Assembly: GCA_963924555.1 (NCBI GenBank) | Contig: OZ004593.1 | Span: 4,150,480 to 4,214,479 of the forward strand | Origin: Crambe crambe | Lineage: Eukaryota; Porifera; Demospongiae; Poecilosclerida; Crambeidae | Reading direction: 5' to 3' | Length of the DNA: 64,000 nucleotides | Shown: one piece after another, positions 55,801 to 64,000 of the stretch | Layout of the letters: the number at the start of each line of letters is the position of its first letter | Position numbering within the stretch: the stretch's first letter is position 1 | Notes under the pieces: model-generated | Database searches by the model: none | What the model saw: the letters and a program-made list of their open reading frames with translations, nothing else | Told to the model about the DNA's origin: nothing | Translations under genes and position numbers: made by a program

Positions 55801-58800
55801 CTTACTAGCTAGCTACAATTAAATTATAACTTTTGTCAATTGATCTGACAAATGACAGACCATTCAGAGAATTGTTAGGTCATTTGGTGTTAGTAGTCTG
55901 ACATCAAAGATAGCAGACCAATTTAAAGCTTGACACTTCAGTGATTTTGAACTTTAAAAAAAAAAAGGGAAAAAAAAAGCTGGCAGTGAGCCAAGTTTAA
56001 AGTAACCACACAATTATGACAGGTCAAAGAGTGACAGTCTGTCAAGAATGACAGTTTATATAGTTAATTGGTCTGTCATTGTGTGGTTTTGTCCTGATTT
56101 TGACAGGGTGACCGGCTGTTATAATCCACTCTGAAATTGTATGCCATCAAGGCCGCGTAGGAACAGGGGGGCCAGGACCCCCCATTATTTTCAGATAGGG
56201 GGCAGGGCCCCCTATGATTAATTGCTATAGCTACCACAGCAGAATGCTCTTTTTCTTCCCTTCGTCAAATTAAAACTTATCTACAGGGCCAGAGCCAGCT
56301 CATTTGTGGTGGTACGGCCATGCATAGCAACCATCTGGGGGGGAAGCCCTCCAGTAAAATTTAATGTTACTAGACAAATGCAATGCATTGTGGGGCGAGC
56401 CTGAGCTAATGTGATGCATGTTCCCTTTTAACAAGGGTGAATGGCCTCTCTTTCTGAAAATGATCTCTGGTCTACATTATCTGAGACTGGCCAGCTGTCT
56501 GTGACATCAACTGCTGACTTACACTCTCCCTCAAGCGCTGTCTGTGATGTGCTGAATGTGATGCATGTGAGAATGGCCTCTCTTTCAGAAGACAATATCT
56601 GGTCTGCATTCTCTGAGACTGGCCTCTCTTTTCCTCAGCTATCTGTGACATCAACTGCTGACTTGCACTCTCCCTCAAACGCTGTCTTTTCTTTGTAGCT
56701 GTGCTTTGAGCAGGATGTCTTGCCTTCTATCTCCTACTTTCTGTTCAGCGGAACGCTAATTTGATCCATTCTTTAGTAGCTAGCTAGCATCTGCTTGAGC
56801 CATTCTTTTCTCTGGGCCAGCATTGTCTCTAGATTTCTCGCTCTTCCTAAGACGTTCTTTCTGTTCAGCTAGCCTCTCTTAGCTTACAGCACATGTTTAT
56901 ATACACATGCGTATCTACTGCACTGTGATATGATGTAATGTTACCAGATGATCGTCGTAGAGAAAAACCACTATTATTGACGTACGAGATATATATATAT
57001 ATATAATGCGAAGTCTAGAGCCAACTCGCTAGTGTGGGGCTCGCTCAGGCTCGCCCCAATTAATTCAATTTCAATCTGGTATGATCTAAGCAATTCCATG
57101 TACTAACTTATGAGTCATTGTTATTATTCAAATTGCACACACACACACACACACAACAAAAAAACTCTGAATGGTAGTACGGCCATGGCTGTACCAGCCA
57201 TAGCAGTGCCTCCGACCATGATCTAAGAAGTACTAGGACTGAATGTCGATTGAACTTGTTATTAATTGCTATAGCTGTATACATACATGAAGAATTAACA
57301 ATGTAACCAAGATTAGCAAAACATTTATATATTATTAGTTAACCAACGAAGAAATAATTACTTTGGAGTTTTAAAACTTTGGTGGCCCCCCCATTCAAAA
57401 TCATCTTCCTACGCCACTGATGTCATGGCATTAGGCTCTGCCTGGATACTGCAATAAACTGTACATTTTGCCGTCTACACTAGTTGCATGCCCTCTTGCC
57501 ACTTCACAACTTGATACCTTCTTCTAGTCATTGCCTAGCAGGACACCATTTTCTTTTGTAGATCGACATTATGCAATTTGGACCAATGCTTGATTGAACG
57601 AAGTTTGAGAGCGTAGACTAAATTCAAACATAGTGCTAAATCTAGCTTCATGCACAGAGAGTCCAACAGCAGAAAGTCATGTGGAAAATCACTAAAACTT
57701 AAGGCTTTCCAGCTTAGCTTATGCTCAAAAAATAAACCTAACTTGTTGCTCTTCTCTGGTCTTTAGTTGGCACTTCATATAGCACCAGGAAGCAACTCTT
57801 CTTTCAAAACTCAGCCCACAGATTTTTGACTGGAGATAATTTTAACATCATTTTCTACTTGGTAACTATACTCTCCTTCTCACATATCCATTGTTTGATG
57901 TTGTATGTGACTTTGACAATCCATAGCATACAGATAACTTTGGTGATTGGAGTCCTCAAGCATCGCTTAAATTCTCTGCCAAATTTTCCAGCAATATAAA
58001 CTATGACTAATCATATCACAATAACTATATTTACAATAATATAATATAGCTTTGTGTATACAGGGTCCAGAACACTGTCATTACTCATATACTGCTTATC
58101 AAGAGTTTTTTAATGACGATGAAAAAGAAGATATGAAAATCAGGGCGTTATTGAATATAACTTGCACCTCATGTAAGAAATAAAGTTTTTGTAAGTCACA
58201 CACACATACCACCAACACAGTGAAATGTTGTTGGGATACAATTATAGTAGTTACAGGTTGCATACCATCACAGAGCTATGTATACCTTCCCTGTATAGCT
58301 GTCAAATCTCTGTTGGCTAAAGACATTTATAGGGGCTTGCATATTCCTTTTCAACTAAGATGCATGCAGTGAAATAGTTATGATATCACCACCAGGGTTT
58401 AGCTATATACTAAGATGTGGGTGTGTGGCTCAAGGGACTAAAGTAAGAAGCACCTGCTCCAGACCTCAGTTTATATAATTGATTTGTATACCATAATCAT
58501 ACAGCGGGGATACACAATGATACGTTGGCCAAACTTTTCTGCATGGATATCAAGAATGCCACTATATCTGGAAGCTTGGTGCAAGATATCACTGAGGCAC
58601 AACTAAGGTACAGGTAGCTATAGTTACCTTTAGTATAGACATAATATATCAATCCTTTGGTGCAGCGAAATGGAACAATCAATAACCAATTTATTTTCAA
58701 ACTGGTTCTGTTTTGTTCAAAATTCACATGGAAAAGTTGTGGCAGTCTACCATTCACCATCTGATAATGATCAAGCTGTGATGTTTAAGAAAGGCATTGC

Positions 58801-58881
58801 AGCTGCATTCCAGGCCAATTTCAGAGGGACTAATGAAGAAGAAGAGACAGATCCTGGATCAAGTCATACCTCCCACTACAC
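52805..58881 (+). CDS. Vitellogenin-N-type large lipid-transfer protein, first four exons
   Basis: The exons are 52805-52900, 58064-58172, 58505-58607 and 58666-58881. Each has a GT donor and AG acceptor and the phases agree (0, 1, 2, 2). The spliced start has a hydrophobic signal peptide (MRQLRYAMIILLIFTVQLPP), then GPEHCHYSYTAYQEFF, TLAKLFCMDIKNATI and the diagnostic block HGKVVAVYHSPSD, FKKGIAAAFQANF, EEETDPGSSHTSHY. This block is the conserved beta-barrel start of the LPD_N (vitellogenin/apolipoprotein B/MTP) domain. Members carry lipid in the extracellular space or load yolk. The gene continues past 58881 with a GTAAAA donor; no further exon was found before 64000. Intron 1 is 5.16 kb and filled by transposons. 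An in-frame ATG 102 bases upstream at 52703 would hide the signal peptide, so it is rejected. Confidence 0.75.
53059..55646. mobile_element. GTCCCAAG-ended element, 2.6 kb, inside intron 1
   Basis: It begins AAGGTAAAGCGGGGTGACTT and ends AAGTTACCCCAATCTACCTT (inverted). Internal copies of AACTTGGGACA and its complement lie at 55085 and 55448. It shares about 190 bases at its right end with the left part of the element at 2962-3381. It contains the nested element at 53333-54774. Confidence 0.65.
53333..54774. mobile_element. Element with about 380-bp inverted repeats and GTAG duplication
   Basis: It begins GGGTCATTCCATTTCAAATC and ends with the complement. The inverted arms run about 53333-53710 and 54395-54774 at roughly 90 per cent identity by eye. 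The flanks are GTAG on both sides (53329-53332 and 54775-54778). There is no recognised open frame in the 0.7 kb centre, so it is non-autonomous. The superfamily is unassigned; 4-bp duplications occur for example in Sola and Chapaev groups. Confidence 0.75.
55647..56150. other. Intronic spacer, no gene
   Basis: It contains TGACAGACCATTCAGAGAATTG and several TGACAG repeats (55850-56110). No border could be drawn. Confidence 0.3.
56151..57418. mobile_element. hAT-like element with GGCGTAGGAA ends (nested copy inside)
   Basis: The left end is CAAGGCCGCGTAGGAACAGG and the right end is the complement of CAGTGGCGTAGGAAGATG. It is flanked by ATGCCAT and ATGTCAT (7 bp, one mismatch). It holds the GGGGCGAGCC element at 56370-57062. 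The ends are degenerate, so the call is moderate. Confidence 0.5.
56370..57062. mobile_element. GGGGCGAGCC-family element, copy 2
   Basis: It starts CTAGACAAATGCAATGC and ends GGCTCGCCCCAATTAA. It carries the same minisatellite as 37987-39200 and an (AT)n tract at 56990-57005 exactly where copy 1 has its 0.58 kb insertion. Confidence 0.65.
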
Positions 58882-58921
58882 GTAAAAATAATTAACTATA
58901 CAGTTAGCTACTGGTGTAAGT

Positions 58922-58977
58922 ATCAGAGAGTGCGGTAGCACTCTCTATGTAGGCTTGACACGCAAAACGCCCACGCT

Positions 58978-59024
<47 letters not shown>

Positions 59025-59870
59025 TAATAATCTTCTTCTTGACAGCCATAACTCCCGACTGCTTCATCCTATATCTATGATCTTGATACCATATTGAAGC
59101 TCTACACCTGATCTAAGGAATGGTCTTGTTCAAATTGAAGTAAAGCTCAAGTTCTAGCTGTCAATTGCCGTCCGAGTGCCTTCGTGGACACTTGACAGCC
59201 ATAACTCCTGACTGCTTCATCCTATATCTACGATCTTGGTACCATATTGAAGCTCTACACCTCAGGTAAGGAATGGTATTGTTCAAATTGAAGTACAGCT
59301 CAAGTCCTAACTGTCAATTGCCGTTTAAATGCCTTCGTGGACGACTCAAATTCTCGAACGCTTCGTAGACAGCACAGTTAGTTTATACACTTCGTAGACG
59401 CTACGTAAACAACATTAGAATGCTAAAACGCTTCGTAGACACAGTTAGCAATATACACTGAGAAAAAAACTGTCTTGCTGAGTTGCGGTGGGCGTGGTAA
59501 GCTTATTTGGTAAAGGGTCATTCTTGACATCCTTAGCCACGCCCCTTGAAAAAAGTATGCAAACAAGTGAGAGTAAAAACATTTCTTCTAAATGAAAGAG
59601 TGAAAAAGTACGGAAACAAGGTGCTGGCTATGTACTTCATAAGCTCTACAGAATTGACAAACCCTACAATTGACATAAACCCTACATTGCTGCAAGGTGT
59701 AACCAAAAGGATAATATGGCAGCAGCGATGTAGGGTTTATGTCAATTGTAGGGTTTGTCAATTCTGTGGAGCTTATGAAGTACATAGCCAGCACCTTGTT
59801 TCCGTACTTTTTATAGTCATGTACTCAAGCCTACATCACTCTTTCATTTAGAAGAAATGTTTTTACTCTC
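58922..59870 (+). mobile_element. Hairpin-ended element (GGCTTGA subtype), copy 1
   Basis: The left end is ATCAGAGAGTGC-GGTA-GCACTCTCT, then ATGTAGGCTTGACACGC. An ATT-repeat tract follows ((TAA)n, 58981-59022). The body contains two tandem units of about 190 bases (GACAGCCATAACTCC, CTGCTTCATCCTATATCTA). The right end is a foldback (59564-59870) with outer cap CAAGTGAGAGTAAAAACATT; the tag appears in its right arm as GTACTCAAGCCTACATCAC. Inner motifs are CCCTACATTGC and GATGTAGGG. There is no coding capacity. Confidence 0.7.
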
Positions 59871-59926
59871 ATCAGAGAGTGCGGTAGCACTCTCCATGTA
59901 GGCTTGACATGCAAAACACCCACGCT

Positions 59927-59955
<29 letters not shown>
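59871..59955 (+). repeat. Orphan left end of a GGCTTGA-subtype element
   Basis: The hairpin, tag GGCTTGACATGC and (TAA)n tract match the start of the 58922 element at once, then the sequence switches to the next element. This is a truncated copy or a recombination joint between neighbours. Confidence 0.6.
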
Positions 59956-59957
<2 letters not shown>

Positions 59958-60798
59958 GAAAGGAAAAAAAATTATGCTAAATAAAAAGCCCATGTAGGGT
60001 TAGCCTGTACTTTAACAGTGTCAACAAAAATCAAAATAATGCTGCCTTCAATAATAATCCCTACATCACTGCCTCCCACCAAGCTGCTTTAATCGTTCAT
60101 GTCAGTATAAAAGTGTTTTGCTTGGTTTAGGCAGTGATGTAGGGATTATTATTGAAGGCAGCATTATTTTGATTTTTGTTGACAGAAACTGTTAAAGTAC
60201 AGGCTAACCCTACATGGGCTTTTTATTTAGCATAAATTTTTTTCCTTTCACTTATTTGCTTACTTTTTGTATGACCTTATTTTCAAGTAAAAATTAATTA
60301 ATAGCTAGTTGGCACGCGTGTACGTGCACTTGATAATGACAGACGCGCGCGCATGATTTTAAAATGGCTGACTTAGCTAGTTATAATGAAAAGTCGTTCG
60401 ATATGAGTGATTATTTTGAAGGGAAAATGTGGATATAACGATGGTAAAAGCACATGGTGTGGTTATAACTGCACAAGTTGATATGAATTTCATTGTCGTA
60501 TGTGAAAGGATCATGGAGTTACAGCCGTCAAAGAAGATGAATCTGATGATGATGATGATGAACGAATCATACAAATTTTAGAATTTAGGCAGTGGCTGGT
60601 GCTGATCGTTGACGCTGTTTTGAAGGAGTTTGAGCGGTCATATCATCTTCTGCATTGTTTTCCAGATATAAGAAGTTTAGTTGAGCCTGTACCAAGAATA
60701 GAAGAGATACAGAGAGTCTAGTTTGTATTGTTCTAATGAGAGAAGCCACGCCCATTCCGTGCTAACCCTACATAGAGAGTGCTACCGCACTCTCTGAT
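59956..60798 (-). mobile_element. Hairpin-ended element (GGGTTAGC subtype), fullest copy
   Basis: The left end is a foldback (59956-60255) with CATGTAGGGTTAGCC in the outer arms. The right end is GCTAACCCTACAT followed by the hairpin ending GCACTCTCTGAT. The body of about 500 bases has an open stretch of 72 codons to TAG at 60721 (VKEDESDDDDDERIIQILEF) that may be a captured host exon. The element at 38551-39134 is its deleted relative. Confidence 0.75.
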
Positions 60799-60799
60799 A

Positions 60800-61910
60800 A
60801 TAATATAATAAAGGAAAAAATATTTATTCTAAAGGAAAAAATATTTATTCTAAATAAAAAAGAGAAGTAGGGATGGCTGTGTGCAGTTCAAAAAAGTTCA
60901 GCAACAAGAGAGTGAACTTCAGTCAAGTAACCCCTTACCCATCACCAACTACGAGCCAACTATTCCTACTTCACTCCCATGATGAGATATAAGGGGAGTA
61001 AAGTAGGAATAGTTACCTCGTAGTTGGTGATGGGTAAGGGGTTACTTGACTGAACTTCACTCTCTTGTTGCTGAACTTTTTTGAACTGCACACAGCCATC
61101 CCTACTTCTCTTTTTTATTTAGAATAAATATTTTTTCCTTTACTTGTTCATCATCTTTTTTGATGTAATGTTTATTATAGGCAACTGGATGCTATCAAAG
61201 TTAAAAAGTTCATGTATTGTAGCTATGTAGTTCATTGCAGATTTCATCATAATATTGTATGAGCCGACTGATCTGGAAGATCTATACAGTTTATAATAAG
61301 ATTGCCATTGACATAATTTTGTATATAATTTTTAAGGCCTTTACTGATATATACCTGATATACTGTTGCATCAAGGGTTGATTCATAACCAGACTAGTGC
61401 CTAGGGTTTACGCTCTGAGCATCGAGAGACCAACACCAAGAGAGAAAGCCTCGAAGACAGATTCACTAGTCAGTTGCGAGGTCGAAGTCCAAGAATCACG
61501 TGTTACGGGGCGGGGCATAAAAATGTCTGCCTCGTTGTAGGTTGAAAGCTAACAAATTGGAACATGTCGATTTAAAGGATTATAGTGCAGTCATTTCTGA
61601 GTAGATTGGTATAAGAATTATAGCATTTGAATGAACCATTTCTGAAATACGTTGTTTGATGATGATGATGATGATGATGATGAACGACCAGATAAAAACG
61701 GCGATTTTTGAAGTTGCTGTAAAATGATACTGCTTTGTTCTCTGCTCTTCATACTTGAGTCCTAGCATGTTGAAGGTGTTCTGTTTTCAAGTTAGGAGTT
61801 GCTGACTGCAGGAGGTAAGTATTCTGGAGTTATGAAAGAAAATATCAAGTACTACTCCAATGGAGCATCCGTGCCATCCCTACTTAGAGAGTACTATCGT
61901 ACTCTCTGAT
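60800..61910 (-). mobile_element. Hairpin-ended element (GGGATGGC subtype), copy 1
   Basis: The left foldback (60800-61147) has the cap AAAGGAAAAAATATTTATTC and tag AAGTAGGGATGGC, mirrored at its right arm. The body 61148-61870 contains (GAT)n at 61662. The right end is GCCATCCCTACTT, then a hairpin with stem AGAGAGTAC, ending CTGAT. A second copy starts at 63021 and a partial body is at 33720-34095. Confidence 0.75.
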
Positions 61911-62774
61911 AATCTTCTTCTTGACAGCCATAACTCCCGACTGCTTCATCCTATATCTATGATCTTGGTACCATATTGAAGCTCTACACCTGATCTAAGG
62001 AATGGTTTGAAGTAAAGCTCAAGTCCTAACTGTCAATTGCCGTTTGAGTGCCTTCGTGGACGCTTGACGGCCATAACTCCCGACTGCTTCATCCTATATC
62101 TACGATCTTGGTATCTTGAAGCTCTACACAATGGTATCGTTCAAATTGATCAAATTGAAGTAAACCTCAAGTCCTAACTGTCAATTGCTGTTCGAGTGCC
62201 TTCGTGGACGACTCAAATTCTCGAACGCTTCGTAGACAGTTTATACACTTTATAGACGCTACATAGACGTTTCGTAGACAACATTTAGAACGCTAGAATG
62301 CTTCGTAGACACTGTTGAGAAAAAAACTGTCTTGCTGAGTTGCAGTGGGTGTGGTAAGATTATTTGATAAAGGGTTGTTCTTGACATCTTTAGCCGCGCC
62401 CCTTGAAAAAAGTGTGCAAACGAGTGAGAGTAAAAACATTTCTTCTATAAATGAAAGAGTGATGTAGGCTTGAGTACATGACTATAAAAAGTACGGAAAC
62501 AAGGTGCTGGCTATGTACTGACCCTACATCGCTGCATAGACTGCTCTGCTAATTGTCATAAAAATGACATAAACCCTACATTGCTGCAAGGTGTAGCCAA
62601 AAAGGATAGTATGGCAGCAGCAATGTAGGGTTATGTCAATTTTATGACAGTTAGCAGAGCAGTCCATGCAGCGATGTTGGGTCAGTACATAGCCAGCACC
62701 TTGTTTCCGTACTTTTTATAGTCATGTACTCAAGCCTACATCACTCTTTCATTAGAAGAAATGTTTTTACTCTC
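61911..62774 (+). mobile_element. Hairpin-ended element (GGCTTGA subtype), copy 2, left end lost
   Basis: The body from 61913 (ATCTTCTTCTTGACAGCC) matches 59029 onward. The foldback is 62420-62774, with the tag GATGTAGGCTTGAG in its outer left arm. The hairpin terminus and (TAA)n are missing. Confidence 0.65.
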
Positions 62775-63020
62775 ATACATAGTAATAACTAGGGCAATGT
62801 GCAACATTATTTATTTACAGCAACCGGGCATGTTTTTCTATTTTTTTTACAGCTGATATTCATTTGTGCTTCATCTAGCTGATCACATGTGGTCGCCTAG
62901 CTCTGCTTTACTTTCTGGCTTGTAGTCGTTCTCTCAGCGGTCACGCCAAAAATTAATCCTGGCTTTCTTATTCGACTAGACTGTTGTCTCTGCTTTTACT
63001 TTCTGGCCTTCTTATTATTA
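62775..63020. other. Short spacer with a minisatellite fragment
   Basis: 62895-63010 contains CTTTACTTTCTGGC and TCTGCTTTTACTTTCTGGCC, related to the array at 36500-36996. There is no gene. Confidence 0.4.
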
Positions 63021-64000
63021 CAAGTAAAGGAAAAAATATTTATTCTAAATAAAAAAGAGAAGTAGGGATGGCTGTGTGCAGTTCAAAAAAGTTCAGCAAT
63101 AAGAGAGTGAACTTCAGTCAAGTAACCCCTTACCCATCACCAACTACGAGCCAACTATTCCTACTTCATTCCCATGATGAGATAGAATAGTTACCTCGTA
63201 GTTGGTGATGGGTAAGGGGTTACTTGACTGAACTTCACTCTCTTGTCGCTGAACTTTTTTGAACTGCACACAGCCATCCCTACTTCTCTTTTTTATTCAG
63301 AATAAATATTTTTTCCTTTACTTGTTCATCATCTTTTTTGATATAATGTTCTATTATTTTGTTATAGGCAACTGGATGCTATCAAAGTTAAAAAGTTCAT
63401 GTATTGTAGCTATGTAGTTCATTGCAGATTTCATCACAATATTGTATGAGCCGACTGATCTGGAAGATCTATACAGTTTATAATAAGATTGCCATTGACA
63501 TAATTTTGTATATAATTTTTAAGGCCTTATACCTGATATACTGTTGCATCAAGGGTTGATTCATAACCAGACTAGTGCCTAGGGTTTACGCTCTGAGCAT
63601 CGAGAGACCAACATCAAGAGAGAAAGCCTTGAAGAAAGCTAATGACAGATTCACTAGTCAGTTGCGAGGTCGAAGTCCAAGAATCACGTGTTACGGGGCG
63701 GGGCATAAAAATGTCTGCCTCGTTGTAGGTTGAAAGCTAACAAGTTGGAAAATGACATGCTATTTTTGATTTAAAGGTAAAGGTGTATAGCGCAGTCATT
63801 TCTGAGTAGATTGGTATAAGAATTATAGCATTTGAATGAACCGTTGTTTGATGATGATGATGATGACGATGAACGACTAGATGAAAACGGCGATTTTTGA
63901 AGTTGCTGTAAAATGATACTGCTTTGTTCTCTGCTCTTCATACTTGAGTCCTAGCATGTTGAAGGTGTTCTGTCTTCAAGTTAGGAGTTACTGACTGCAG
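63021..64000 (-). mobile_element. Hairpin-ended element (GGGATGGC subtype), copy 2, cut by window edge
   Basis: The foldback is 63021-63326 and the body to the edge matches 61148 onward with small indels (for example an extra GAAAGCTAATGACAG near 63635). The terminal hairpin would lie just beyond the window. Confidence 0.75.

Noticed and set aside
56441..56698. 85-codon frame with repeated VTSTADLHSPS
   Set aside because: It is a translation of the minisatellite in the GGGGCGAGCC element; the sister copy at 38109 is out of frame.
58981..59022. (TAA)n tract as a LINE or SINE tail
   Set aside because: It is internal to the hairpin-ended element and recurs at the same place in another copy; there are no retroposon features.
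60761..60798. Hairpin near an element end as a Helitron 3' terminus
   Set aside because: Helitrons end in CTRR about 10 bases after the hairpin; here the element ends in GAT directly after it, and the tag repeats at the opposite end.

Overview
The window reads as AT-rich metazoan nuclear DNA, most probably from a demosponge. The basis is indirect. Recognisable genes are split by very short GT-AG introns of 52 to 63 bases. Large MYND/DUF4470-type proteins lie in tandem. At least a dozen unrelated transposon families are packed into the spaces. The species is an inference, not a reading. No tRNA, rRNA, CRISPR array or bacterial-type operon was seen.

Layout. 1-8.9 kb: the 3' part of a MYND zinc-finger gene, a spacer, and a LINE relic on the minus strand split by a 2.08 kb inverted-repeat element that carries remains of a FEN1-like/CXC-finger protein. 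8.97-15.7 kb: an intact 2252-residue internally duplicated MYND protein in one open frame. 16.5-20.3 kb: a DIRS-order (tyrosine recombinase) retrotransposon relic with a large foldback element inside it. 21-21.7 kb: the last four exons of an ABCC10-like transporter. 22.7-25.4 kb: a torn 5' copy of the MYND gene joined to a PIF1 helicase/OTU relic that holds a clean internal inversion. 27.8-29.5 kb: a two-exon protein-kinase-like gene on the minus strand. 29.8-41.4 kb: almost entirely mobile elements and minisatellites. 41.4-46.1 kb: a nested stack in which a two-gene IS630/Tc1-type transposon sits 8 bp inside the end of another element. 46.3-47.7 kb: a 3' copy of the MYND gene. 49.7-52.3 kb: a TAGCCTCG-family element and a second FEN1-like/CXC relic. 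52.8-58.9 kb: the first four exons of a secreted vitellogenin-N-type lipid-transfer protein with large transposon-filled introns. 58.9-64 kb: a head-to-tail cluster of hairpin-ended elements.

The most unusual structure is this last family, also present at 32-34, 37 and 38.5-39.1 kb. One end is a short hairpin whose stem shows compensatory base changes. The other end is a foldback whose outer tip is a conserved AT-rich cap of 38-39 nt. Immediately inside both ends lies a roughly 12-nt tag that differs between subfamilies (GGGATGGC, GGGTTAGC, GGCTTGA) but is shared by the two ends of the same element. No transposase for it is visible here.

Target-site duplications allow several other families to be delimited exactly: CATAGATAT (7 bp, three insertions), TAGCCTCG (9 bp, two insertions), the FEN/CXC element (3 bp), a GGGTCATTCC element (4 bp) and a CAGTGGCGTA element (5 bp). 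The real host genes are the MYND genes, the kinase-like gene and the vitellogenin-like gene. The ABCC fragment is probably a relic.
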